DNA from: an uncultured Clostridia bacterium
GTDB taxonomy: Bacteria; Bacillota; Clostridia; TANB77; CAG-508
Direction of reading: 5' to 3'
NCBI GenBank assembly: GCA_934155265.1
Contig: CAKPGU010000018.1
Span: 1 to 34,659 of the forward strand
DNA length: 34,659 bases
Each line of letters opens with the position of its first letter. Position 1 is the stretch's first letter. Shown here piece after piece: positions 13,833 to 21,893 of this stretch. A model generated the notes under the pieces. It was not told the DNA's origin. It saw only the letters and a program-made list of their open reading frames with translations, and ran no database searches. The position numbers and the translations under genes are program-made.

Positions 13833-15287
13833 ATGGAATTATTGATAGGAGCATTATTTTTGTCTATATGGCAATACATTTTATTTAACAAACAGAGTGT
13901 AGGAATTTCAGCAATATTATTTGCAATTCCAGTTTTGTATATAACAATAAGATTATTAAAAGGAAAAATAGAAAATAAAAAATCATTATTAATTTCAATA
14001 CCAATTATTTTATTATCAATCACATACTTTATATTTGATAATACGGTATTTAGAGGTATAAATACAATAATTATCCCACTTTTATACATAATAATGATAA
14101 TAACAGCAACATCAAACATACAAGCAAAATCAATGATTAAAATGGTTATTATATATATAATTCAACCAATTAATTATATAGGTGAAGTAATAAAGAAAAT
14201 TATACATTTAGTAAGGCCAAAAGATAATAAAGAAGAAACTAAAGTGGAAAAACATAATATTATAAAAGCAGTCTTTTTTACTATAGTAATTGCATTAGTT
14301 GTAATAGCATTGCTAAGTTCTGCCGATTCAGAATTTTCAAGTGTGTTTAGTAATCTATTAATTGACTTACATTTCTTTAGTATACCTGCATTAGTAATAA
14401 AAATCTTTAGCATAATAATTCCATTCTTTTATATTGCAGGTTTCTTTATGAATATGTTAAATATTGATGATGTTCTTGAAGAAACAGAAAATAAAGAAGT
14501 CAAAACGAAAGACGGATTTACAATATATATGATGATAACTGCATTAAATGTTATATATTTAATATTTTGTTATACACAAATAAAATCATTATTTACAATT
14601 GAAAATATAAAATATTCAAGTTATGCAAGACAGGGATTTTTCCAACTAATGATAGTTTCATTAATAAATATTGTTATGATTTTAAAAGCTACTGACAAGA
14701 GTTTAAAAGAAACTGAAAAACAGAAAAAATATAAAAAAGTAATATGTATTATAATGTTAGTATTTACACTATTAATAATTATCTCTTCATTGGCAAGAAT
14801 GACACTATACCAACAAAATTATGGTCAAACTCGATTACGTATATTGGTTGATTTTACATTAATAACTGAAATTATTTTATTAATACCAACAGCATTATAT
14901 ATTACAAAAGAAAATATCGATTTAGTAAAAACATACTTTGTTATTATAGTTACAATGTATTGTGTAGTTAATTTTAGTAATATTGACTATATAATAGCAA
15001 AAAGTAATGTTGATAGATACATAGAAACTGGAAAAATAGATGATGGTTATTTAAAAAGACTTGATAATACAGATATAATTGAACAATTATTAAGACTGCA
15101 GGAAACAAAGTTTGAATATACAAATAATGATGTATATGAAAATAACTCAAAAAATAAATTAACAAATTTAAATAATTATTTAGGGCAAAAGAGAGACGAA
15201 TTAGATGAAAAGCATACATTGCCAGAGTTTAATTTATCAAGATGTTTGGCAAAACAAATTATGAAAAGTTTTAGATATAATTATTAG
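13833..15287 (+). CDS. DUF4173-like polytopic membrane protein
   Basis: A 484-residue protein with about ten hydrophobic helices and a soluble C-terminal tail from about residue 405. The segment YSSYARQGFFQLMIVSLINI, the later YGQTRLRILVDFTL, and VVNFSNIDYIIAKSNVDRY match the DUF4153/DUF4173 family, whose function is unknown. GGGAGG at 13819-13824 sets ATG 13833. Two further genes follow at 10-12 nt spacing (DUF2975 and an HTH regulator), an arrangement that suggests a regulated membrane module. No enzymatic motif is visible. Confidence 0.75.
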   Translation: MELLIGALFLSIWQYILFNKQSVGISAILFAIPVLYITIRLLKGKIENKKSLLISIPIILLSITYFIFDNTVFRGINTIIIPLLYIIMIITATSNIQAKSMIKMVIIYIIQPINYIGEVIKKIIHLVRPKDNKEETKVEKHNIIKAVFFTIVIALVVIALLSSADSEFSSVFSNLLIDLHFFSIPALVIKIFSIIIPFFYIAGFFMNMLNIDDVLEETENKEVKTKDGFTIYMMITALNVIYLIFCYTQIKSLFTIENIKYSSYARQGFFQLMIVSLINIVMILKATDKSLKETEKQKKYKKVICIIMLVFTLLIIISSLARMTLYQQNYGQTRLRILVDFTLITEIILLIPTALYITKENIDLVKTYFVIIVTMYCVVNFSNIDYIIAKSNVDRYIETGKIDDGYLKRLDNTDIIEQLLRLQETKFEYTNNDVYENNSKNKLTNLNNYLGQKRDELDEKHTLPEFNLSRCLAKQIMKSFRYNY

Positions 15288-15297
15288 GAGGATAGGC

Positions 15298-15765
15298 ATG
15301 GAAATTTTAGGTGAAAAAGGAATAGGAAAATTTTTAAAAATATTTTTACAAGTATGTTTTTGGGGAGGAATAGCAGTATTAATTGTGTTACCATTTATGC
15401 TACAAATGGTAGGACTAAAGCTTAATGCAACAGCATTTGTAATATACCCAAATGGAATAGCTTTATTGGTAATAGTTCGTCAATTTATAGGTCAATTTGA
15501 TTCTTTAAAAAATAGAAAACCATTTTGCATGGAAAATGTCAAAAGATTAAAAACATCAGGTGTTGCATCTTTAATAGAAACAGCACTTTGGACTATTGAT
15601 TTATTATATACAGTATTTTTAGCCAAAGGCGCAGATGTAATTATAGTATTGGTATTAGCATTTTTGATAATATTATTTGCAGGAGTTTCAATAGCATTTT
15701 ACATTTTAGCAGAATTAATAAAACAAGCAACAGAATATAAAGAAGAAAATGAGTTGACTATATAA
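15298..15765 (+). CDS. DUF2975 family membrane protein
   Basis: A 155-residue protein with four membrane helices (about 17-36, 44-62, 95-112, 117-139) and the family landmark NRKPFCMENVKRLKTSG in the cytoplasmic loop. DUF2975 proteins are usually paired with a YozG-type HTH regulator, and here that gene follows after 12 nt. Function is unknown. AGGAGG precedes the ATG. Confidence 0.85.
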   Translation: MEILGEKGIGKFLKIFLQVCFWGGIAVLIVLPFMLQMVGLKLNATAFVIYPNGIALLVIVRQFIGQFDSLKNRKPFCMENVKRLKTSGVASLIETALWTIDLLYTVFLAKGADVIIVLVLAFLIILFAGVSIAFYILAELIKQATEYKEENELTI

Positions 15766-15777
15766 GGAGGCAATGAT

Positions 15778-15981
15778 ATGATTATTGTAAATTTAGATGT
15801 AATGATGGCAAAAAGGAAAATATCTTCACAAGAATTAGCAGAGAAAGTGGGAATAACACAGGCTAATTTATCAATTTTAAAAACAAATAAGGGGAAAGCA
15901 ATTAGATTTTCTACATTAGATAAAATTTGTGAAGCATTAGAATGTACACCTGGAGATATATTGGATTATGAAAAAAAGTAA
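15778..15981 (+). CDS. YozG-like XRE/HTH regulator
   Basis: A 67-residue Cro/C1-type DNA-binding domain: SSQELAEKVGITQANLSILKTNKGKAI forms the helix-turn-helix and LDKICEALECTPGDILDY the usual C-terminal helices. This is the YozG-like subgroup that partners DUF2975. AAGGAGG is the ribosome binding site. It probably regulates its own operon at the TTATCG-N5-CGATAA site upstream of 13779. Confidence 0.9.
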   Translation: MIIVNLDVMMAKRKISSQELAEKVGITQANLSILKTNKGKAIRFSTLDKICEALECTPGDILDYEKK

Positions 15982-16037
15982 TGAAAAAGTCATTTATTTG
16001 TCACATTGCTGTTGTAAAATAATAATAGGGTGATAAT

Positions 16038-16769
16038 ATGTTGAAGTTTATAAAAAGAATAATATTTGTAATAATACTTGTAATATTATTTGCTGGAACA
16101 ATATTAACTTATAGAGGGTATCAAGTATATAAAGAAGCATTAAATAAAATAAGTGTAGCAGATAAAGTTGCAGAAATAAAACAAGAAGAAAATTATGCAG
16201 AATTAAAAGAATTGCCAGAGTTCTATTTGAATGCAGTTATTGCAGTAGAAGATAGAAGATTTTACAGCCATGGGGCAGTAGATCCAATTGCATTAATGAG
16301 AGCTGTTTTGGTAAATATAAAATCATTTGAATTTAAAGAAGGTGGAAGCACGATTACACAGCAATTGGCTAAGAACATATATTTTACTCAAGAAAAATCA
16401 GCTTTAAGAAAAGTTGCTGAAATGTTTATGGCTCACGAGATTGAGAAAAATTGTGATAAAGATACAATTTTAGAATTATATTTGAATACAAGTTATTTTG
16501 GAGATGGATATTATTGTGTAAAAGAAGCATCTAGAGGATATTTTGATAAAGAGCCAATGGAAATGAACAGAAATGAAGCTAGTATGTTGGCAGGAATTCC
16601 AAATGCTCCATCAGCATATTGTCCAACAAAACATTTAAATTTGGCGAAACAAAGACAAGGACAAGTTTTAGAAAAAATGGTAAAATATAAGTTTATTTCT
16701 GAGCAAGACAGGGCAGGAATTTTAAGTGAGCCAAATGCGGTTGAAGAGAAACAAAAAGAGGATGAGTAA
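16038..16769 (+). CDS. Monofunctional peptidoglycan glycosyltransferase (GT51)
   Basis: A 243-residue protein with an N-terminal membrane anchor (about 7-26) and one GT51 domain that polymerises lipid II into glycan chains. Motif 1 is VEDRRFYSHGAVD with catalytic E71; motif 2 is GGSTITQQLAKN; motif 3 is ELYLNTSYFG with the second Glu near 146; then EASMLAGIPNAPSAYCP. No transpeptidase domain follows, so it is an MtgA-like stand-alone enzyme. AGGGTGAT lies only 4 nt before ATG. TTGTCA at 15998-16003 may give it its own promoter. It lies head to tail with the DUF1064 gene through a shared terminator. Confidence 0.9.
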   Translation: MLKFIKRIIFVIILVILFAGTILTYRGYQVYKEALNKISVADKVAEIKQEENYAELKELPEFYLNAVIAVEDRRFYSHGAVDPIALMRAVLVNIKSFEFKEGGSTITQQLAKNIYFTQEKSALRKVAEMFMAHEIEKNCDKDTILELYLNTSYFGDGYYCVKEASRGYFDKEPMEMNRNEASMLAGIPNAPSAYCPTKHLNLAKQRQGQVLEKMVKYKFISEQDRAGILSEPNAVEEKQKEDE

Positions 16770-16790
16770 AGAGAAAACTCATCCTTTTAA
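16759..16790. terminator. Bidirectional terminator
   Basis: AGGATGAGT (16759-16767) pairs with ACTCATCCT (16777-16785). On the plus strand TTTTAAATTT follows; on the minus strand CTCTTTTTG follows. It overlaps the last codons of the GT51 gene and serves both converging genes. Confidence 0.75.
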
Positions 16791-17137
16791 ATTTCTATTA
16801 TTTTCATATTATATTTATCTTCAAAAACTTTCTTTTTAGCAATATATTCTTTAGTTCTAACACCTTTAACATCTATAACATCATAAGAATGATCAGAGTT
16901 AAATACGACAAAATCAGCTTTATACTTTAATCCAGGTGCTAGCATAAATGTAGGCTGTAAACAAAAACCATTAATTTCTTTGGCTTGTAATCGTAATTTT
17001 AATTGGCAATAATAATCTGCTTCTTTTTGACTATCAAAAGTATGTCCGTCAATAGAAGTCTTATTCGCTCTATATTTTGTCTTTTTTATTTTTGAATTAG
17101 TAAAGTTTTTATAATCATCAACACTCCAGTGTTCCAT
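16787..17137 (-). CDS. DUF1064 protein, phage-type nuclease-like
   Basis: A 116-residue protein with the DUF1064 pattern: KYRANKTSIDGHTFDSQKEADYY, then LQPTFMLAPGLKYKADFVVF, YDVIDVKGVRTKEYIAKKK. The E...D...DxK spacing (E in SQKEADYY, D in KADFVV, D-V-K in DVKG) is that of a PD-(D/E)XK nuclease fold. Such genes are usual in phages and are thought to encode endonucleases; an orphan chromosomal copy suggests phage origin or domestication (inference). GAAAGGAT precedes ATG, and a minus-strand promoter lies upstream. Confidence 0.8.
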   Translation of the reverse strand: MEHWSVDDYKNFTNSKIKKTKYRANKTSIDGHTFDSQKEADYYCQLKLRLQAKEINGFCLQPTFMLAPGLKYKADFVVFNSDHSYDVIDVKGVRTKEYIAKKKVFEDKYNMKIIEI

Positions 17138-17170
17138 CTTTAGTCAAATCCTTTCGTAAAATTTATTTGA

Positions 17171-17199
17171 ATTATATAATAAAAAAAATAAAAGTGCAA
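17171..17199 (-). promoter_or_regulatory. Minus-strand promoter of the DUF1064 gene
   Basis: Read on the minus strand: TTGCAC (17199-17194), 17 bp, TATAAT (17176-17171). It is back to back with the promoter of the carboxypeptidase gene. Confidence 0.6.
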
Positions 17200-17203
17200 T
17201 ATC

Positions 17204-17232
17204 TTGATATTTTTTTTATTTTCTAGTAAAAT
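17204..17232 (+). promoter_or_regulatory. Promoter of the VanY-like gene
   Basis: TTGATA (17204-17209), 17 bp, TAAAAT (17227-17232); the ribosome binding site AAAGGAA precedes ATG 17278. Confidence 0.55.
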
Positions 17233-17277
17233 GAAAGAGAAAATAAATTATGTAATTTCGAAAGGAATACAATAAAA

Positions 17278-18153
17278 ATGCAAAAAAGAACCAATAAGAG
17301 AAGCGGAAGGCATAGCTCTGGAAGATATAATTCTGTAAGACGAAGAAGTGTGCCCAAAAGAGCTCAAAATAAAAGAGCTAAAAAAAGAAAACTAAACAAG
17401 AAAAAAGTGGCAGCAGTAATTATATTATTTATAATAATTGTTTTATTGATAAGGAAAGGAACAAAACATAATAAAACAGTAGAAACTGCAACACAAACAA
17501 ATTCAAATACAGTAAGCAGTGATAACAAGATTACAGAAGATGTACAATCAAATACAACTGAAAATAATCAATCAGTTGAAACACCTAAAAAGAAGATTGA
17601 TGATTGGAGATTAACACTTGCAAATTATGATAATTTGTTACCAGAAGATTTTACGGTAAAAGTTTCAAACATAGATAAAACAAGACAATTTGATTCAAGA
17701 GCAATAGATGAGTTAAATGATATGATGAATGCTATGAAAAAAGATGGAGTAACTAATGTATGGGTACAATCTGCATATAGAAGTGTTGCAAGACAAAGGG
17801 AATTGTATGATAATAGTGTGAAAAAATATATACAACAAGGAAAATCTCAAGAAGAAGCAGAAAGATTGACTGATGAATATATAAATAAACCAGGATCAAG
17901 TGATCATAATTTAGGTCTAGCTGTTGATTTTAATTATGTTGATAATAAATTTGAAAAATTAGATGGCTTTAAATGGTTAAAAAATAATGCAGAAAATTAT
18001 GGATTTGTGTTAAGATATCCAAAAGATAAAGAAGATATAACAAAAATTGCTTATGAGTCTTGGCATTGGAGATATGTTGGAGTAGAACATGCGAAAAAGA
18101 TGAATGATTTAAATATGTGCTTAGAGGAATATATTGAGTATTTGAGTAAATAA
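17278..18153 (+). CDS. D-alanyl-D-alanine carboxypeptidase, VanY/DdcY (M15) family
   Basis: A 291-residue membrane-anchored Zn peptidase that trims the terminal D-Ala of wall precursors. It has a very basic cytoplasmic N-terminus (about 1-43, Arg/Lys rich), one membrane helix (about 44-60), a Thr/Asn-rich linker, then the M15B domain. Landmarks: VQSAYRSVARQRELYD, GSSDHNLGLAVDF (zinc ligands H210 and D217) and ESWHWRYVG (E260, H263). It has its own promoter and a strong terminator. A VanR/VanS-like pair follows. The long basic N-terminus is unusual for the family. Confidence 0.9.
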   Translation: MQKRTNKRSGRHSSGRYNSVRRRSVPKRAQNKRAKKRKLNKKKVAAVIILFIIIVLLIRKGTKHNKTVETATQTNSNTVSSDNKITEDVQSNTTENNQSVETPKKKIDDWRLTLANYDNLLPEDFTVKVSNIDKTRQFDSRAIDELNDMMNAMKKDGVTNVWVQSAYRSVARQRELYDNSVKKYIQQGKSQEEAERLTDEYINKPGSSDHNLGLAVDFNYVDNKFEKLDGFKWLKNNAENYGFVLRYPKDKEDITKIAYESWHWRYVGVEHAKKMNDLNMCLEEYIEYLSK

Positions 18154-18192
18154 CAAATGAAATTGCTGTGAGTTATAATTGTTACAGTGCAA

Positions 18193-18230
18193 AAAAACTA
18201 TGGATTAAAAATTAGTCCATAGTTTTTCTT
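18193..18230 (+). terminator. Intrinsic terminator
   Basis: AAAAACTATGGA (18193-18204) pairs with TCCATAGTTTTT (18216-18227), then CTT. It ends the VanY-like gene and abuts the half-copy repeat. Confidence 0.85.
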
Positions 18231-18281
18231 AAATTTCGTAATAAGCCAAGGAATGTAATAAAAATTTTATACTTCAAAGTT
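18225..18281 (+). repeat. Half copy (C) of the 176-bp hairpin element
   Basis: The stretch AAATTTCGTAATAAGCCAAG, then GAATGTAATAAAAATTTTATACTTCAAAG, matches the 3' half of copies A and B (AAATTTCGTAATAAGCCGAG...). The 5' half and apical segment are absent; a terminator lies there instead. It is a truncated relic. Confidence 0.7.
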
Positions 18282-18336
18282 TTCTAATAATTTAAGAAAT
18301 AATTAATAATTTCTCTATTTCTTCTTAAGAAAAATT

Positions 18337-18350
18337 TGATATAATATAAT
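18337..18350 (+). promoter_or_regulatory. Promoter of the two-component operon
   Basis: TGATATAAT (18337-18345) is an extended -10, with a second TATAAT overlapping at 18345-18350. The perfect palindrome TTCTTAAGAA (18322-18331) and the repeat AGAAAT...ATTTCT (18295-18314) lie where a response regulator could bind for autoregulation. Confidence 0.5.
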
Positions 18351-18376
18351 CAAGAAAAATAAAGGGGTGTGCAAGA

Positions 18377-19069
18377 ATGTACAATATATTAGCAGTTGAT
18401 GATGATAAAGAAATAGTGAAAGCAATTGAAATATATTTAGGAAAAGAAAACTATAAAGTTTATAAAGCTTATGATGGTGAAGAAGCCTTAGAACAAATAA
18501 AAAATAATGAAATACATTTAGTTATATTAGATATAATGATGCCAAAGAAAGATGGATTAGAAACATTAGAAGAAATAAGAAAAGACAAAAATATACCTGT
18601 AATAATGTTATCAGCAAAATCAGAGGACATAGATAAAATAAATGGGTTAAACATAGGGGCAGATGATTATGTAACAAAACCATTTAACCCTATTGAATTA
18701 ATAGCGAGAGTAAATGCACTAATAAGAAGATATACAAAATTTGGTGCAATTGAAGAACAGGATAATCAAAAATTAATAAAAAGTGGAGGGTTAGTAATTG
18801 ATGATGAATTAAAAAGGGTAATGGTCGATGGAATTGAGGTTAAGCTAACTCCAACAGAATATAATATTTTAAAATTTCTTACAGAGAACAAAGGAAAAGT
18901 TTTTTCAATAGAAGAAATTTATACAAATGTATGGAATGGTGAATTCTATGCAGCTGAAAATGTAATTGCTGTACATATAAGACACATAAGAGAAAAAATT
19001 GAGATTAATCCTAAAGAACCAAAATATTTAAAAGTTTTATGGGGAGTTGGATATAAAATAGAAGGGTAA
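18377..19069 (+). CDS. OmpR/PhoB-family response regulator (VanR-like)
   Basis: A 230-residue two-domain regulator. Receiver domain (1-120): acidic pocket VDDD, phosphoacceptor D52 (VILDIMMPKKDG), S79 and K101 (YVTKPF). Winged-helix domain (about 138-230): GGLVIDDELKRVMVDG, LTPTEYNILKFLTENKGKVFS, VIAVHIRHIREKIE, YLKVLWGVGYKIEG. The cognate kinase follows. Overall it resembles VanR and similar envelope-responsive regulators. The neighbours (VanY-like carboxypeptidase, amidase, GT51) make cell-wall control plausible. Confidence 0.94.
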   Translation: MYNILAVDDDKEIVKAIEIYLGKENYKVYKAYDGEEALEQIKNNEIHLVILDIMMPKKDGLETLEEIRKDKNIPVIMLSAKSEDIDKINGLNIGADDYVTKPFNPIELIARVNALIRRYTKFGAIEEQDNQKLIKSGGLVIDDELKRVMVDGIEVKLTPTEYNILKFLTENKGKVFSIEEIYTNVWNGEFYAAENVIAVHIRHIREKIEINPKEPKYLKVLWGVGYKIEG

Positions 19070-19074
19070 ATTTT

Positions 19075-19118
19075 GTACTGGGTACATTTTTTACCTTGGG
19101 CAATTTTGTACCCGGTAC
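19075..19118 (+). repeat. GTACTGGGTAC and GTACCCGGTAC motifs between RR and HK
   Basis: GTACTGGGTAC (19075-19085) and GTACCCGGTAC (19108-19118) flank ACCTTGGGCAATTTT. They are variants of the GTACCCGGTCC motif at 11813-11852 and 1166-1176 and again sit just ahead of a ribosome binding site (AAGGAGG at 19132-19138), inside an operon. Confidence 0.6.
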
Positions 19119-19144
19119 ATTTTTTTTTCATAAGGAGGTAAGAA

Positions 19145-21223
19145 ATGAAACAGAGTAAAATATTAAAAATATTAAGCTATATTGCAATTCCAATTTTAGT
19201 AATGTCATTGGTGTTATCAATATTCTCTATAATAATGAAAGAAAATAATCTTTATAATAAGGAACAATATTTTTCATCAGATGAATTTGTATCATCATAT
19301 ATGGGATATTTATCAGAAAAAACTTATGATTTAATACACGATAAAAATACATTCCATTCAACTCAAGATGGTGATATAAAAATACAATATACATCAGATG
19401 AACATGATTATTATGATGATTTAAAAAATAGATATTTTTTAATTATATATAAAAATAAAGCATTAACAAATGTACCAGTAAATGAACAGACATTTACTAT
19501 AGATGGGATAAAGGCATATATAGAACAAAATAAGGATTCAAAAAAAGTAAATATAATTTATGGAAATATAGAAGCAGATTCTAAAATGATTGAAGATACA
19601 GGAATACGTTATCTTTCTGAACTTAATGAAACATATTATAAATTAGAATCTATAAAAGATATTGATAGTAATACTGAACAACTAACAAGAGAATATATAA
19701 CTGCAAAAGCTGAAGAGTATCAAATTTATAGTTCTTATGTAGAGGATTTTTATGAGTATTCAGAAGTTGCAATAATGAATAATATATTAGATAAAGTTTC
19801 TGTATTTAGAGAATATTGTTATTTTATAATACCTGTAAGTACGATATTAATTATATTGATTTTTATGTATTTGATAATATCAATTGGATATAAAAAAGGA
19901 GAAGATGGTATTGTTTTAAATGACTTTGATAAGATTCCATTAGAAATAATAATATTTTTGGCAATAATAATTGAATGCATACCATTTATATTGTTAGATG
20001 AAATAACAAGAGATTATAATGCAATTATTTCTTTAGTGATAACAGGTGGATTGGTTATCTATGTGTTGTGTGCAATTATATTGAATACTACTGTAAAAAG
20101 ACTAAAATCAAAAACATTTTTAAAAACCACAATGACTGGTAAGATATTAAAATGGATAAGTATATGTGCTAAAGCATTATATCATAAGTTAAAAATAGCT
20201 TGGGACACATTAACATATTCATCAGATTTGAAAGTAAAAGTTATTGTGGAATTCATAGTAATAAGTGCATTAGCTATATTCATTTTTTTAGTATTCCACA
20301 ATAGTGGAATGGTTGTAATACTAGAGTTTATACTAATCGCAGTGACTTTATACAAGATAATAAAATTTATAAAAAATTATTCTCAAATTGAAAGAAAACT
20401 AAAAGAAATGTATGAAGAAGATAATTCTAATAAATTGTATGAAGAAGACTTTGGAAAAGAGTTTAAAAATTCAGTAAGATACTTAAATAATATTTCAAAT
20501 GGATTTGAAGATGCTATTCAAGAGAGAATGAAAAGTGAGAGAATGAAAGTAGAACTTATTACAAATGTTTCGCATGATATAAAAACACCGTTAACTTCAA
20601 TTATAAATTATGTTGATTTATTAAAAAAAGAAAATATAGAGAATAAGCAAGCAAGAGAATATATTGAAATATTAGATTCTAAATCTCAAAGATTAAAAAA
20701 ACTTACTGAAGATCTTGTTGAAGCTTCGAAAGTTTCGACAGGAAATATTTCTTTAAAGTTAGAAAAAATCAATGTTGTTGAACTTATAAAACAAGCAACG
20801 GGAGAATTTGAAGATAAATTCAAAAAGCGAGGACTTGAAACAATAATAAATGTTGAGAAAAATGAAGTAAATATTATGGCAGATAGTAGATATATGTATA
20901 GAGTCATCGAAAATCTATTTAGTAATGTATCTAAATATGCACTAGAAAATTCAAGAGTGTATATCGACATAAAAGAAAGTAAAGAAAATAATTTGGATGA
21001 TAATGTTATTATTGAGGTAAAAAACATTTCTAAAGATAAACTTAATATTTCAGCAGAGGAATTAATGCAAAGATTTGTCAGAGGGGATAAATCAAGAAGT
21101 ACTGAAGGAAGCGGTCTTGGAATATCTATTGCACAAAATTTAACAGAATTGCAGAAAGGAAAGTTTGAATTAAAATTGGATGGAGATTTATTCAAGGTTA
21201 AGCTATTTTTTGCAAAAGTTTAA
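19145..21223 (+). CDS. Sensor histidine kinase
   Basis: A 692-residue membrane kinase. A first membrane helix (about 10-30) is followed by an extracytoplasmic sensor region (about 31-220), then several helices (about 222-245, 257-277, 285-305, 365-402) and a coiled segment. HisKA: LITNVSHDIKTPLTSIINY with H477. HATPase: N box VIENLFSNVSKYALENS near 595 and G box STEGSGLGISIAQNL near 655. It partners the preceding response regulator. The five or so membrane helices are more than VanS has, so the stimulus may be sensed within the membrane. The translation signal is strong (AAGGAGG, 6 nt). Confidence 0.93.
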   Translation: MKQSKILKILSYIAIPILVMSLVLSIFSIIMKENNLYNKEQYFSSDEFVSSYMGYLSEKTYDLIHDKNTFHSTQDGDIKIQYTSDEHDYYDDLKNRYFLIIYKNKALTNVPVNEQTFTIDGIKAYIEQNKDSKKVNIIYGNIEADSKMIEDTGIRYLSELNETYYKLESIKDIDSNTEQLTREYITAKAEEYQIYSSYVEDFYEYSEVAIMNNILDKVSVFREYCYFIIPVSTILIILIFMYLIISIGYKKGEDGIVLNDFDKIPLEIIIFLAIIIECIPFILLDEITRDYNAIISLVITGGLVIYVLCAIILNTTVKRLKSKTFLKTTMTGKILKWISICAKALYHKLKIAWDTLTYSSDLKVKVIVEFIVISALAIFIFLVFHNSGMVVILEFILIAVTLYKIIKFIKNYSQIERKLKEMYEEDNSNKLYEEDFGKEFKNSVRYLNNISNGFEDAIQERMKSERMKVELITNVSHDIKTPLTSIINYVDLLKKENIENKQAREYIEILDSKSQRLKKLTEDLVEASKVSTGNISLKLEKINVVELIKQATGEFEDKFKKRGLETIINVEKNEVNIMADSRYMYRVIENLFSNVSKYALENSRVYIDIKESKENNLDDNVIIEVKNISKDKLNISAEELMQRFVRGDKSRSTEGSGLGISIAQNLTELQKGKFELKLDGDLFKVKLFFAKV

Positions 21224-21239
21224 TAAAGAAGGACAAAAT

Positions 21240-21878
21240 ATGAATAGAAAAATAAAAATTTTAGTAATAATAGTAGTTTTAATTATAATTGGTGTTATAA
21301 TAATAAGAGGTTTCATTAATAATAATAAAAAAGTTATTGTATGTATAGATGCCGGACATGGTGGCACAGATGTTGGGGCAACTAATGAAAATAGATATGA
21401 AAAAAATGATACTTTAAAGGTGGCAAGGTTAGTCAGAGAATATCTTGAACAAGAGGATATAAAAGTTATTATGACAAGAACTGATGACATAACATGTACA
21501 CTTCAAGAAAGGTGCAAAATTGCAAATAAAAAGAAGGCAGATTTATTCGTTTCATTACATAGAAATAGTGCTGATACAGGAAATGGAATAGAAACATGGA
21601 TTAATAGTAAACAAAGTGAAGAGGATATAGAGCTAGCAACAAACGTTATGAATTACATAGGAAAAACAAAAATTCAAAATGATAGAGGAATCAAATATGG
21701 AACAATAAAAGGGGAAAATACAGATTACTATGTTTTAAATAATACCAAGATGCCAAGCTGTTTAATAGAATTAGGTTTTATTTCAAATGATGAAGATAAT
21801 AAATTGTTTGATGAAAATATAGAAAGCTATGCAGAGGCAATAGCAAAAGGCATTATAGAAACTATAAAAAATAAGTAA
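21240..21878 (+). CDS. N-acetylmuramoyl-L-alanine amidase (Amidase_3)
   Basis: A 212-residue zinc amidase that cleaves the lactyl-amide bond between glycan and peptide in the wall. It has a membrane anchor or uncleaved signal (about 6-24) and then the catalytic domain: VCIDAGHGG (H40), NRYEKND (E54), VSLHRNS (H107), CLIELGFISN (E177), all expected residues present. No cell-wall-binding repeats. ATG 21240 follows AGAAGGA; it begins 17 nt after the histidine kinase stop and is in the same operon. Confidence 0.92.
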   Translation: MNRKIKILVIIVVLIIIGVIIIRGFINNNKKVIVCIDAGHGGTDVGATNENRYEKNDTLKVARLVREYLEQEDIKVIMTRTDDITCTLQERCKIANKKKADLFVSLHRNSADTGNGIETWINSKQSEEDIELATNVMNYIGKTKIQNDRGIKYGTIKGENTDYYVLNNTKMPSCLIELGFISNDEDNKLFDENIESYAEAIAKGIIETIKNK

Positions 21879-21893
21879 GGAAAGGACTAAAAG

